DNA of 64,000 nt. It comes from Microbacterium salsuginis (GTDB lineage: Bacteria > Actinomycetota > Actinomycetes > Actinomycetales > Microbacteriaceae). Made by a program: the position numbers and the translations under genes. Below are positions 41,879 to 54,103 of this stretch, in pieces (the first letter of the stretch is position 1; each line of letters starts with the position of its first letter). Location: NCBI RefSeq assembly GCF_012524205.1, contig NZ_JABACI010000005.1:248001-312000 (forward strand), read 5' to 3'. A model generated the notes under the pieces. The model worked only from the letters and a program-made list of their open reading frames with translations. It had not been told where the DNA came from and ran no database searches.

Positions 41879-44203
41879 TCACTCCGCCGCCGGTTCGAGC
41901 GCCGCGGGGCCCTGCGTCACGAGGAGGTGGAACTGGGCTGCGTCGAGGATCCGGATGCCGAGCTCTTCGGCCTTGGCGAGCTTCGAGCCCGCGCCGGGCC
42001 CCGCCGCGACGAAGTCCGTCTTCTTCGAGACGCTCGAGGCGGCCTTTCCACCCGCGTTGAGGATCGCCTCCTGCGCGCCTTCGCGCGTGTAGCCGTCGAG
42101 GGATCCGGTGGCGACGATCGTGAGGCCGTCCAGCACTCCCCCACCTGCCGCCGCCGCTCCGGGGCCGGGGTGGCCGGGCGTCGTCAGCTGAGCTCCGGCG
42201 GCGACCCATCGGTCGACGATCTCGCGATGCCAGTCGATCTCGAACCAGTCCGTGAGCGAGTCCGCGATGATCCCGCCGACCCCCTCGACCCCGGCGAGCT
42301 CGTCGCGCGTGGCCGCACGGATCGCGTCGACCGACCCGAACCACTGCGCCAGCGCTCGCGCGGCGACCGGGCCGACGTGCCGGATGTTCAGCGCGACGAG
42401 GAACCGCCACAGCTCCTTCGTCTTGGCGCGCTCGAGCTGGTCGAGCAGCGTGAGCGCCTGGGCCGAGGGCTGCGGTCCGGTCGCCCCCGCCTTCTTCTCG
42501 GCAGCACTGGGGTTGCGGCGGAAGGGAGCCCGACGCACGACTTCACCGGTCTTGGCGTCGACGCGCGGCTCGCCGGTCTCGGCATCGCGCACCACCACCT
42601 CGATGGGCACGAGCTGATCCAGGGTCAGTTCGAACAGCGCCGCCTCCGTCTCGAGCGGCGGCGTCTCAGGCACCGATGGCTGCGTCAGCGCCGCCGCGGT
42701 GACCTCGCCGAGCGCCTCGATGTCGAGCGCGCCCCGCGAGCCGATGTGCTCGACGCGTCCTCTCACCTGCGCGGGGCACGCCCGCGTGTTGGGACAGCGG
42801 AGGTCGATGTCGCCCTCTTTCGCGGGTGCGAGCCGCGATCCGCATTCGGGGCAGTCGGCCGGCATCACGAACTCGCGCTCGGTGCCGTCGCGCAGTTCGA
42901 CGACGGGACCGAGGATCTCGGGGATGACGTCTCCGGCCTTTCGCAGCACCACCGTGTCGCCGATGAGCACACCCTTGGCGCGCACGACGTCCTGGTTGTG
43001 CAGGGTCGCCTGGCGCACGACCGAGCCGGCCACCCGCGCGGGCGCCATGACGGCGAACGGTGTGGCCCGACCGGTGCGGCCGACCGACACCACGATGTCG
43101 AGGAGCTTCGTGTTGACCTGCTCGGGCGGGTATTTGTAGGCGATCGCCCACCGCGGGGCGCGACTGGTCGCGCCGAGCTCGTCGTGCAGCTCGAGCTCGT
43201 CGACCTTGACCACGATCCCGTCGAGCTCGTGCTCGACGGCGTGCCGGTGCTCGCCGTAGTACTCGACGAAGCCCAGCACGCCGTCGATGTCGTCGAAGGT
43301 GCGGAAGTACGGACTCGTCGGCAGTCCCCACTCGGCGAGCAGCGCGTAGATCTCACTCTGCGACGACACCGGCGGGCGCCCCCACGCCCCGATCCCGTGG
43401 ACGAACAGCCGCAGCGAATCCAGCCGCGCCTGACCTGCCTCGCGCTCGAGGCCGTCCTTCTTGTCCAGCTGCTGGCGCAGTCCGCCTGACGCCGCATTGC
43501 GAGGATTCGCGAACGACGGGAACCGGCGTTCGGCGCTCACACGCGCCTTCGCCTCGTCGAAGCCGCGGGCACGCGACCGCGCGTCTTCGACGACACGGTC
43601 GCGCATGTCGGCCTGCAGAGCGTTGAGCTTCTCGAACGCCGCGACCGGGATGAACACCTCGCCTCGCACCTCGACGAGATCCGGATGCCCGGTGCCCGAC
43701 AGGCGCTGCGGGATGCCTGCCACGCGGATCGCGTTGGTGGTGACGTCCTCGCCGATCCGCCCGTCACCGCGCGTCGCGGCCGACGTCAGGATCCCGCGCT
43801 CGTACCTGAGGCTGATCGCCAGGCCATCGATCTTGAGCTCGGTGAGCCATCGCACCTCACGGCCGGCGGACGCACGCGCCTTGAGGCACCAGTCGCGCAG
43901 CTCGTCGGCGCTGAAGACGTTGTCGAGGCTCAGCATGCGCTCGGCGTGCTCGACGGGTGCGAACATCGAGCTCTCGGCCGCGCCGACGGTCTGGGTCGGC
44001 GAATCCTGGCCCTGCAGTTCGGGGTGCAGCCGCTCGAGCTCTTCGAGACGGTGCATCCACGAGTCGTAAGTGGCATCGTCGACGATCTCGGCGTCGCGCC
44101 CGTAGTAGGCGTCTCGCGCGCCGATGATGCGCTCGATCAGCTGCTGGGATTCGGCACGCGCGCCCTCGAGACCGGGGTCGGCGGGAAGTGGGGCATCCGT
44201 CAC
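41879..44203 (-). CDS. ligA: NAD-dependent DNA ligase
   Basis: A 774-residue LigA, the essential replication ligase. The adenylated lysine is Lys124 in TELKIDG; the OB fold, the four-cysteine zinc finger (DCPECG ... RCPNTRACPAQ), the HhH domain and a C-terminal BRCT domain (GLTIVATGSLDGY) follow. An insertion of about 40 residues (VVVRDAETGEPRVDAKTGEV) lies after the zinc finger region and lengthens it relative to E. coli LigA. The GTG start has TAGACT 6 bases upstream. Confidence 0.95.
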   Translation of the reverse strand: MTDAPLPADPGLEGARAESQQLIERIIGARDAYYGRDAEIVDDATYDSWMHRLEELERLHPELQGQDSPTQTVGAAESSMFAPVEHAERMLSLDNVFSADELRDWCLKARASAGREVRWLTELKIDGLAISLRYERGILTSAATRGDGRIGEDVTTNAIRVAGIPQRLSGTGHPDLVEVRGEVFIPVAAFEKLNALQADMRDRVVEDARSRARGFDEAKARVSAERRFPSFANPRNAASGGLRQQLDKKDGLEREAGQARLDSLRLFVHGIGAWGRPPVSSQSEIYALLAEWGLPTSPYFRTFDDIDGVLGFVEYYGEHRHAVEHELDGIVVKVDELELHDELGATSRAPRWAIAYKYPPEQVNTKLLDIVVSVGRTGRATPFAVMAPARVAGSVVRQATLHNQDVVRAKGVLIGDTVVLRKAGDVIPEILGPVVELRDGTEREFVMPADCPECGSRLAPAKEGDIDLRCPNTRACPAQVRGRVEHIGSRGALDIEALGEVTAAALTQPSVPETPPLETEAALFELTLDQLVPIEVVVRDAETGEPRVDAKTGEVVRRAPFRRNPSAAEKKAGATGPQPSAQALTLLDQLERAKTKELWRFLVALNIRHVGPVAARALAQWFGSVDAIRAATRDELAGVEGVGGIIADSLTDWFEIDWHREIVDRWVAAGAQLTTPGHPGPGAAAAGGGVLDGLTIVATGSLDGYTREGAQEAILNAGGKAASSVSKKTDFVAAGPGAGSKLAKAEELGIRILDAAQFHLLVTQGPAALEPAAE

Positions 44204-44209
44204 CCCGTC

Positions 44210-44215
44210 AGTCTA
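44210..44215 (-). promoter_or_regulatory. -10 hexamer, ligA
   Basis: TAGACT on the minus strand, 6 bases before the GTG at 44203. Confidence 0.5.
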
Positions 44216-44237
44216 GAAGCGGGCTCCGACGTGCGCA

Positions 44238-44257
44238 GGGCCGGACTCACCCGGCCC
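44238..44257 (-). terminator. Hairpin after mnmA
   Basis: GGGCCGG/CCGGCCC stem of 7 bp with a 6-base loop, 3 bases beyond the mnmA stop. No T-run; it precedes the ligA promoter, supporting separate transcription. Confidence 0.45.
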
Positions 44258-44260
44258 GCA

Positions 44261-45358
44261 TCACGCGTCGACGGGAACCGCCGAGACGGTCCGGTCGATC
44301 GTGAACTGGCCGATCACGCGCGTGCCGTCATAGAGCACAGCGGTCTGCCCCGGTGCGACGCCGTCGAACGGGGACTCGGGCACGACCGTGAGCAGTCCGT
44401 CCTCGAGCCGCGCCGCCGCGGGGACTGGGTCGGCGTGGGCACGGATCTGCACATGGCACGCGAAGGCCGTCGCCCGAGGGGCACGGCCTGCCCACGTGAA
44501 GCGCTCCCCCGCGATCTCGGCCGTGGCCAGAGCCTCCTTCGGCCCGACCACCACCGTGTTCGACACCGGACGCACCTCGAGGACGAATCGAGGCTTGCCG
44601 TCGGGTGCCGGCACGCCGAGCGACAATCCACGTCGCTGGCCGACGGTGAAGGCGTGCGCGCCCTCGTGCGTCCCGACGACCGATCCGGAACGGTCGACGA
44701 CGTCGCCCTGCATCGCGCCGACCTTCTCGGCGAGCCACCCGCGCGTATCGCCGTCGGGGATGAAGCAGATGTCGTGGCTGTCCGGCTTCTGCGCGACCGT
44801 GAGCCCACGGGCCTCGGCCTCGGCGCGCACGAGCGCCTTGGACGGTGTCGCACCGAGCGGGAAGTACGTGTGCCGCAGCTGCTCGGCCGTCAGAACGCCG
44901 AGCACGTAGGACTGGTCCTTCGCGGCATCCGACGCCCGATGCAGCTCCAGCCCGTCGGGCCCGTCGATGAGCGTCGCGTAGTGGCCGGTGCAGACGGCGT
45001 CGAAGCCGAGTTCGAGCGCGCGCTCGAGGAGCGCCGCGAACTTGATCTTCTCGTTGCAGCGCATGCACGGGTTCGGAGTCCGGCCGGCCTGGTACTCGGC
45101 GATGAAGTCCTCGATGACGTCGTCGCGGAACCGCTCCGAGAAGTCCCACACGTAGAAGGGGATCCCGAGGCGATCCGCCGCGCGCCGGGCATCCATCGCG
45201 TCCTCGATCGTGCAGCATCCGCGGCTGCCGGTGCGCAGGGTCCCGCCGGCGCGTGACAGCGCGAGGTGCACGCCGACGACGTCGTGCCCCGCCTCGACGG
45301 CACGCGCGGCCGCGACGGCCGAGTCGACACCACCGCTCATGGCCGCAAGGATCCGCAT
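44261..45358 (-). CDS. mnmA: tRNA-specific 2-thiouridylase
   Basis: A 365-residue enzyme making 2-thiouridine at wobble position 34 of Lys, Glu and Gln tRNAs. The PP-loop SGGVDS is at residues 8-13; catalytic Cys98 is in NPCMRCN, and the second cysteine lies in SHDICFIPDGD. It sits beside a cysteine desulfurase, the sulfur donor. TAGACT is 6 bases before the ATG, and its TAG is the desulfurase stop codon. Confidence 0.95.
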   Translation of the reverse strand: MRILAAMSGGVDSAVAAARAVEAGHDVVGVHLALSRAGGTLRTGSRGCCTIEDAMDARRAADRLGIPFYVWDFSERFRDDVIEDFIAEYQAGRTPNPCMRCNEKIKFAALLERALELGFDAVCTGHYATLIDGPDGLELHRASDAAKDQSYVLGVLTAEQLRHTYFPLGATPSKALVRAEAEARGLTVAQKPDSHDICFIPDGDTRGWLAEKVGAMQGDVVDRSGSVVGTHEGAHAFTVGQRRGLSLGVPAPDGKPRFVLEVRPVSNTVVVGPKEALATAEIAGERFTWAGRAPRATAFACHVQIRAHADPVPAAARLEDGLLTVVPESPFDGVAPGQTAVLYDGTRVIGQFTIDRTVSAVPVDA

Positions 45359-45364
45359 GGGTCC

Positions 45365-45370
45365 AGTCTA
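45365..45370 (-). promoter_or_regulatory. -10 hexamer built on the desulfurase stop codon
   Basis: TAGACT on the minus strand; bases 45370-45368 are the TAG stop of the cysteine desulfurase. The spacer to the mnmA ATG at 45358 is 6 bases. Confidence 0.45.
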
Positions 45371-46552
45371 CGAACCGCCGGCTGGACGCGGGCCGGACGC
45401 CGCTCGCGCGCGTTCGACGGCTTCGGGGAGAGCCGCGAGCACCGCGGCGATGTCGTCGTCGGCGCTGGTGCGCCCGAGGGTGAACCGCAGCACCTGCCGG
45501 GCCTCGGCATCCGTCCTTCCCATCGCAGTGACGACGTGCGAGGGCTCGGGGATCCCCGCCTGGCACGCCGACCCCGTGGAGACCGCGACTCCCGCCCTGT
45601 CGAGCAGGAACAGCAGCGTCTCGCCCGACGCGCCGGGAAAGAGCACGTGCGCGTTGCCGGGCACGCGCTCCACGGGATCACCGAGGAGCTGCGCGCCTGG
45701 GACGCTGTTCCGGATGCCGTCCACCAGGCGGTCGCGAAGCCCTGCGAGCCGCCGCGCCTCGTCCTCGCGCTCGGCCTCGGCCAGCTCGGCAGCCACCGCG
45801 AACGCGGCGGCGCCTGCGACATCCTGCGTCCCTGCACGGAGCCCGCGCTGCTGACCGCCGCCGTGCACGAGCGCCGCCAGCTTCGCCGTGCGCGAGACCA
45901 CGAGGGCGCCGACGCCGACGGGACCGCCGACCTTGTGCGCCGAGACGCTCAGCGCCGCCAGGCCGCCCCTCGAAGGGCCGGTGCCGCGCCAGCGCTGGAA
46001 GGCCACGGGCACGTGCCCGAAAGCGGCCACCGCATCCAGGTGCAACGGCACGCCGGCATCGGCCGCGGCCGCCGAGAGCCCTGCCGCGTCGTTGACCGTG
46101 CCCACCTCGTTGTTGGCCACCAGTGCCGTGGCGAGAGCGGCGCCCGGAAGCGCCGACGCGAACGCGTCCAGGCCGATGCGGCCGTGGGTGTCGAGCGGCA
46201 CGGCGCGCACCTCGGCGCCCTCGCCCACGAGCCACTGGACCGCATCGATCGTGGCGTGATGCTCGCCGTCCGGAAGGACGATCGCGTCCGCACCCGGCTC
46301 GCGACCCCACCACAGGCCCTTGACCGCCAGGTTCACCGCCTCAGTGCCGCCCGAGGTGAAGACCACCTCGATCGCATCGCAATCCAGCACGGCCGCGAGC
46401 CGCTCACGGGACTCCTCGAGGAGTCGTCGCGCGTGCTGGCCGGGACCGTGGATCGATGACGCGTTGCCGAGAGCCTCCGCGGCCTCGAGCCACGCGGCAC
46501 GAGCCTCCGGCCGCAGCGGCGTGGTCGCGGCGTGGTCGAGATAGACCGTCAT
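45368..46552 (-). CDS. Cysteine desulfurase
   Basis: A 394-residue NifS/IscS-type fold-type I PLP enzyme that transfers sulfur from cysteine to acceptors. YLDHAATTP starts the protein, Lys207 (SVSAHKVGG) binds PLP and Cys330 (STGSACQAG) carries the persulfide. The ATG at 46552 is chosen because AGGAGG lies 9 bases upstream; an in-frame start 7 codons earlier overlaps that site. Its position before mnmA points to thiolation of tRNA as a main use. Confidence 0.93.
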   Translation of the reverse strand: MTVYLDHAATTPLRPEARAAWLEAAEALGNASSIHGPGQHARRLLEESRERLAAVLDCDAIEVVFTSGGTEAVNLAVKGLWWGREPGADAIVLPDGEHHATIDAVQWLVGEGAEVRAVPLDTHGRIGLDAFASALPGAALATALVANNEVGTVNDAAGLSAAAADAGVPLHLDAVAAFGHVPVAFQRWRGTGPSRGGLAALSVSAHKVGGPVGVGALVVSRTAKLAALVHGGGQQRGLRAGTQDVAGAAAFAVAAELAEAEREDEARRLAGLRDRLVDGIRNSVPGAQLLGDPVERVPGNAHVLFPGASGETLLFLLDRAGVAVSTGSACQAGIPEPSHVVTAMGRTDAEARQVLRFTLGRTSADDDIAAVLAALPEAVERARAASGPRPAGGS

Positions 46553-46672
46553 CCGTCGTTCCTCCTCGATCATCGCCGCGTCGGGTGACCGGCGACGGCT
46601 GGGCCGCGGCTGAGTCGGAGTGCCGCCGCGCCCGGAACCGAGTCCCGTAACGCCCGCGACTCACACCATGGT

Positions 46673-46678
46673 TATGGT
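46673..46678 (+). promoter_or_regulatory. -10 hexamer deciding the glgX start
   Basis: TATGGT, 7 bases before the ATG at 46686. Longer in-frame versions starting upstream would precede the predicted transcript start. Confidence 0.5.
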
Positions 46679-46685
46679 AGTCCGC

Positions 46686-48770
46686 ATGGTCAGCCAGGAC
46701 CCCACCCTCGCGATCGCACCCGACGACATGCTCAGTGCGCGGTTCGACGACCTCGGCGTGACGCTCGGGGCAGACGCCGCCACGCTGCGCGTGTGGTCGG
46801 GAGCGGCCGAATCCGTCGAGCTCGTGGTCTTCGACGACACGGACCTCGACTGGATCACCGGCACCGTGCCACTCGCGCCCGCAGGCGGCGGCGTCTGGAC
46901 CGCGACGACGCCGCTGCTGCGCCCCGGCACCCGCTACGCCGTGCGGGTGGACGGACCACAGGCTCCCGGCAACACGTTCAATCGCGGGACGCTTCTGCTC
47001 GAGCCCTACTCGCGCGGCCTCGTCCGTACCGGCTACAACGGCTGGCGATCCGTCGTGGTCGAGGGCTCCTTCGATTGGGGCGGGGTCGGCAGACCCGCGG
47101 TGCCGATGGATCGCACCGTGCTGTACGAAGGGCATCTCAAGGGACTGTCCAAACGGCATCCGGACGTCCCCGGCGCCCTCCGCGGCACGTACGCGGGACT
47201 GGCCCACCCCGCGATGGTCGAGCACTTCCTCCGTCTCGGAGTGACGAGCATCCAACTCCTCCCCGTGCAGGCGTTCGCAACCGAGCCGCGACTCCTGCAG
47301 CACGGCCTGACGAACTACTGGGGCTACAACACGCTCAACTTCTTCACGCCCCACCCCGAATACGCCACCGAGGACGCACGCAGGCAAGGCCCCGAAGCGA
47401 TTCTCCGTGAGTTCAAGGGCATGGTCCGGCTGCTCCACGAGGCGGGGCTGGAGGTCATCCTCGACGTCGTCTACAACCACACGGCCGAAGAGGGCATCGG
47501 CGGTCCGCGCTCGAGCCTTCGAGGCATCGACAACCGCGCCTATTACCGCCAGGACGACGACGGCGCGTACATCGACGTCACGGGCTGCGGCAACTCCCTC
47601 AACACGTCGACGGATGCTGCGGCCCGTCTCGTGCTCGATTCGCTGCGCTACTGGGCCGAGGAGGTGCAGATCGACGGCTTCCGCTTCGATCTGGCCGCGA
47701 CCCTCGGACGCGACGCGGAGCACACCTTCACCCCCGAGCACCCGCTGCTGCGGGCGATCATCGACGATCCGGCCCTGGCCGACGTGAAGAAGATCGCCGA
47801 GCCGTGGGACGTCGGGATGGGCGGCTGGCAGACCGGCAACTTCGGAGACGGCTGGGCGGAGTGGAACGATCGCTACCGGGATCGTGTCCGCAACTTCTGG
47901 CTGAGCGACGTCGACTACGCGCGCCGCGCGTCGACCTCGCCGGTCGGCATCGGAGGCCTGGCTCACCGCCTGGCAGGGTCCGCCAACACGTTCAGCGCCG
48001 AGCGCGGGCCGTTGGCAGGAGTCAATTTCGTCACCGCCCACGACGGATTCACCCTGCGCGACCTCGTGAGCTACGACGTCAAGCACAATCTCGGCAACGG
48101 CGAGCACAATCGCGACGGCGCCGACACGAACCGCTCGTTCAACCACGGCGCCGAGGGGCCCACCGACGACGAGTCGATCCTGGCGACTCGGCGAAAGGCG
48201 ATGCGCAATCTGCTCGGCACCCTGCTGCTGTCCGCAGGCGTGCCGATGCTCACCGCCGGCGACGAGTTCGGCAGGACCCAGCGCGGAAACAACAACGCGT
48301 ACTGCCACGACTCCGCCCTCACCTGGCTCTCGTGGCAGCATGCGCCGTGGCAGCGGGATCTTCAGGCTCACGTGCAGCGACTTCTCCAGTTGCGGCGTGA
48401 GAACCCGGCGCTGCGTCCGGTTCGGTTCGCGCGGTGGGGCGAGCACACCCCGTCCGCGTCCGTGATGGAGTGGTACGACGAGCACGGCGAGACGATGTCG
48501 ATCGATCGGTGGACGGATCCCTCCCACCGCACGCTGCAATACGTGGCGGCCTCCACTCCCGAGTTCGAGGAGTCCAATCGGGTGCTGCTCATGATCCACG
48601 GCACGGAGCGGCCGATCGAGGTGACGCTCCCCCGCATCGACGATGCGGCGCGCTTCGTACCGCTGTGGTCGAGCGCGGACGAAGTGGCGGCGGAGGGCGG
48701 CTCGCCCCTCGGCCCCGGAGACGCCGTGACCCTTCCCGGCACCTCCATGCGCCTCTTCCGAGTGGAGTGA
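46686..48770 (+). CDS. glgX: Glycogen debranching enzyme
   Basis: A 694-residue GH13 isoamylase-type debranching enzyme that cleaves alpha-1,6 branches of glycogen. After a CBM48-like N-terminal domain the catalytic residues are Asp335 (GFRFDLAA, nucleophile), Glu372 (KKIAEPWD, acid/base) and Asp453 (TAHDGFTL). DVVYNHTAEE is region I. It is the first gene of a glgX-glgE-glgB cluster, each with compatible direction, but glgE appears to have its own promoter. Confidence 0.93.
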   Translation: MVSQDPTLAIAPDDMLSARFDDLGVTLGADAATLRVWSGAAESVELVVFDDTDLDWITGTVPLAPAGGGVWTATTPLLRPGTRYAVRVDGPQAPGNTFNRGTLLLEPYSRGLVRTGYNGWRSVVVEGSFDWGGVGRPAVPMDRTVLYEGHLKGLSKRHPDVPGALRGTYAGLAHPAMVEHFLRLGVTSIQLLPVQAFATEPRLLQHGLTNYWGYNTLNFFTPHPEYATEDARRQGPEAILREFKGMVRLLHEAGLEVILDVVYNHTAEEGIGGPRSSLRGIDNRAYYRQDDDGAYIDVTGCGNSLNTSTDAAARLVLDSLRYWAEEVQIDGFRFDLAATLGRDAEHTFTPEHPLLRAIIDDPALADVKKIAEPWDVGMGGWQTGNFGDGWAEWNDRYRDRVRNFWLSDVDYARRASTSPVGIGGLAHRLAGSANTFSAERGPLAGVNFVTAHDGFTLRDLVSYDVKHNLGNGEHNRDGADTNRSFNHGAEGPTDDESILATRRKAMRNLLGTLLLSAGVPMLTAGDEFGRTQRGNNNAYCHDSALTWLSWQHAPWQRDLQAHVQRLLQLRRENPALRPVRFARWGEHTPSASVMEWYDEHGETMSIDRWTDPSHRTLQYVAASTPEFEESNRVLLMIHGTERPIEVTLPRIDDAARFVPLWSSADEVAAEGGSPLGPGDAVTLPGTSMRLFRVE

Positions 48771-48831
48771 CCGAGGTCGCGACCGGACGCGCCGCCCTGC
48801 CCCTCGCCTGTCGTCTCGCTCCGCCGCACGG

Positions 48832-48837
48832 TAGGTT
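48832..48837 (+). promoter_or_regulatory. -10 hexamer, glgE-glgB
   Basis: TAGGTT, 6 bases before the GTG at 48844, in the 73-base gap after glgX. Confidence 0.45.
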
Positions 48838-48843
48838 CGAGAC

Positions 48844-50924
<2,081 letters not shown>

Positions 50925-50928
<4 letters not shown>

Positions 50929-53102
50929 CACCGATCGAGCAGATACTGGATGCCGTCGCGGCGGGTTCGCATCACGATCCCCACGCCGTGCTGGGGATGC
51001 ATCCCGGTACGGATGCCGAGGGCACCACCACCTGGACCATCCGGGCGCGCCGCCCACTGGCGCGCAGCGTGACGGCGGTGTTCGAGGACGGTACCCGCGT
51101 GCCCCTCGAGCACGTGCGCGACGGAATCTGGGAGGGGACCCGCGCCGGTTCGCCCGACCGATACGAACTGGTCGCGAGCTACCCGGACGGCCCCGACTAC
51201 ACCGCCGACGATCCCTATCGGCACACGCCCACGATCGGCGAGCTCGACCTGCATCTGATCGGCGAGGGGCGGCACGAGGAGCTCTGGCGCGTGCTCGGGG
51301 CACACGTGCGCGAGCACGACGGCTCGCACGGCACGGCCTTCACGGTGTGGGCGCCCAATGCCCGCGCGGTGCGCGTCGTCGGCGACTTCAACGGCTGGGA
51401 CGGCCAGGGCCACGCGATGCGCTCCATGGGCGGCAGCGGCGTGTGGGAGCTGTTCGTCCCCGGCATCGGCGAAGGAACACGCTACAAGTTCGAGCTGCTG
51501 AGCAGGCGCGGGCAATGGGTCGTGAAGGCCGATCCGATGGCCAGGTATGCCGAATTGCCGCCGGCGACGGCATCCGTCGTCATGCAGTCGTCATACACGT
51601 GGCGCGACGGGGCCTGGCTGTCGGAGCGCGCACGCACCGCCCCGGTGTCGCAGCCCATGTCGGTCTACGAACTGCACCTCGGATCGTGGCGCCAGGGACT
51701 CTCGTACCGCGATGCCGCGGAGGAGCTGATCGACTACGTCGCCGCCCAGGGATTCACCCATGTCGAGTTCCTGCCGCTGGCCGAGCACCCGTTCGGCGGC
51801 TCGTGGGGCTATCAGGTCACGGGGTACTACGCGCCGACCAGCCGGTTCGGCCATCCGGACGATCTCCGATACCTGATCGACCGGCTGCACCAGGCCGGCA
51901 TCGGCGTGATCATGGACTGGGTGCCCGGCCATTTCCCCAAGGACGACTTCGCTCTCGCGCGCTTCGACGGCGAGCCACTGTACGAGCATCCCGATCCGCG
52001 ACGCGGCGAGCACCGCGACTGGGGCACCTACATCTTCGACTACGGCCGCAACGAGGTGCGCAACTTCCTCGTCGCCAATGCCCTGTACTGGTTCGAGGAG
52101 TTCCACGTCGACGGTCTGCGCGTGGACGCTGTGGCGTCGATGCTGTACCTCGACTACTCGCGCGAGGACGGCGAATGGGTGCCGAACGTCCACGGCGGCC
52201 GCGAGAACCTCGAGGCCATCCGGTTCCTCCAGGAGGTGAACGCGACGGCCTACAAGCGCTACCCGGGCATCGCGATGATCGCCGAGGAGTCGACCAGCTT
52301 CCCGGGCGTGACGGCGCCGACGAGCCAGGCCGGGCTCGGGTTCGGCTTCAAGTGGAACATGGGCTGGATGAACGACTCGCTGCAGTACATCGCGAGGGAC
52401 CCCATCCACCGCTCGCACCACGAAGGCGAGATGTCGTTCTCATTCGTGTACGCGTTCAGCGAGAACTTCGTGCTCCCCATCAGCCACGACGAGGTCGTCC
52501 ACGGCAAGGGCAGCCTGTTCGCACGCATGCCCGGCGACCACTGGCAGAAGCTCGCGAACATGCGCGCGTTCCTGGCCTATATGTGGGGTCATCCCGGCAA
52601 GCAGCTGCTGTTCATGGGCCAGGAGTTCGGGCAGCTCTCGGAGTGGTCCGAGGGGCGCTCGCTCGACTGGTGGCTGCTCGACCAGCCCTCCCACGCCCAG
52701 CTGCGCGATTTCGTCGCCGTGCTCAACCGCGTCTACCGCGAGCACTCGGCGTTGTGGGCGAGAGACGGCGACGGCGCGGCGTTCTCGCGCCTGGGCGCTC
52801 CCCGGTGGAACCCGAACGTGATCGCGTTCGCCCGCCGCGATTGGAACGGCAACGCGGTCGTCGTCGCTGCGAACTTCTCCGGGTCGCCCGTCACCTCGTA
52901 CGAGCTGGACCTGCCCGAGGCCGGGGTGTGGCACGAGATCCTCAACACCGACGCGCAGGAGTACGGCGGCTCAGGGGTCGGCAACCTCGGTGTGGTTCAC
53001 GCCGCGGAGAGCGGGCGGGCCTCGCTCGTCCTTCCGCCGCTGGGCGTGCTGTGGCTGCGGCATGACCCGCAGGCGCACATTCCGTCGCCTTCACGGGGCT
53101 GA
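50925..53102 (+). CDS. glgB: 1,4-alpha-glucan branching enzyme
   Basis: A 725-residue GH13 branching enzyme that introduces alpha-1,6 branches into the glucan made by GlgE. Two N-terminal CBM48-like modules precede the barrel; Asp401 (LRVDAVASMLY) and Glu454 (IAEESTSFPG) have the same 53-residue separation as in E. coli GlgB, and ISHDEVVHGKGSL holds the third acid. ATG overlaps the glgE stop (ATGA). It converges on the thioredoxin-TPR gene 32 bases away. Confidence 0.95.
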
Positions 53103-53134
53103 CGGGGCCCCGGCCGATTCGCCTCCGGCTGCGG

Positions 53135-54103
53135 TCAGAACAGCAGCGAGGCCAGGCGCCCGCGTGCCGACAGGACTCGCGGGTCGGCGTCGCCGACGAG
53201 CGCGAAGAATTCGAGCAGGCGCTCACGCACCGGCCCGCGCTCGTCGGAGGGCAGCTGAGCGAACAGGTCGAGCAGACGCGCGAAGGCGTCCTCGACGTGC
53301 CCGCCGGCGAGGTCCAGGTCGGCGACGGCGAGCTGTGCGGCGACGTCGGTGGGGGCCGCTGCGGCGGCGGCGCGCGCGGCCTGCAGATCGGCGCCCTGCA
53401 CGCGGTCCAGCAGCCTGACCTGGCCGAGACCGGCCCGTGCTTCTTCGTCGCGCGGGTTCTCAGCCAGTGCACGCTCGTAGGCCGTGATCGCGCGCGGGTA
53501 GTCCCCCTCTTCGATGGCGGCATACGCCTCGGCGTGAAGCGGCGGCAGCGGCGGCTCCGCCGCCGCCTCAGGCGCCTCGGCGGCCGTGTCGGCGTCCGCC
53601 GAAGCGGTACCCGTGACACCGTTCTGCGCGGCGAGCTGCAGGAGCTGGGCGAACACGTCGCGCACCTGCTGCTCCGGCACGGCCCCGGTGAACAGCGGCA
53701 CCGGCTGGCCGCCGACGAGGGCGACGACCATCGGAATCGACTGCGCCCGGAACGCCTGCGAGAGCTGCGGATTCGCGTCGACGTCCACCTTCGCCAGCAC
53801 GAGACGACCTGCGAGCTCGGTCACCACGCGCTCGAGCACCGGGCTCAGCTGCTTGCAGGGACCGCACCACTCTGCCCACAGGTCGATCACCACGGGGACG
53901 ACACGTGACAGCTCGAGGATCTGCGGGAACGTCTCGTCGGTGACGTCCATCACCAGGGAGGGCACGACGACGGCGTCTCCGGCGGTGCCGGCGGCACCGC
54001 CGGGCGCGGCCTGGCCGCCGGCGGCCGGCTGGGCAGGACGGTTGCGAAGCGTCGACAGATCGACGGCTCCGCGCAGGGTGGGGCCGAGGGCGGGATCGCT
54101 CAA
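53135..54103 (-). CDS. Thioredoxin-TPR protein (CnoX/YbbN-like)
   Basis: A 322-residue cytoplasmic protein: a thioredoxin domain at about residues 48-150 with an intact WCGPC active site (Cys80, Cys83), an Ala/Glu-rich linker, and TPR-like helical repeats (DYPRAITAYERALAENPRD). The layout matches YbbN/CnoX co-chaperones that hold client proteins under oxidative stress. The start is a TTG whose TTGA overlaps the stop of the upstream membrane-protein gene, with AAGGTGA upstream. Confidence 0.88.
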   Translation of the reverse strand: MSDPALGPTLRGAVDLSTLRNRPAQPAAGGQAAPGGAAGTAGDAVVVPSLVMDVTDETFPQILELSRVVPVVIDLWAEWCGPCKQLSPVLERVVTELAGRLVLAKVDVDANPQLSQAFRAQSIPMVVALVGGQPVPLFTGAVPEQQVRDVFAQLLQLAAQNGVTGTASADADTAAEAPEAAAEPPLPPLHAEAYAAIEEGDYPRAITAYERALAENPRDEEARAGLGQVRLLDRVQGADLQAARAAAAAAPTDVAAQLAVADLDLAGGHVEDAFARLLDLFAQLPSDERGPVRERLLEFFALVGDADPRVLSARGRLASLLF

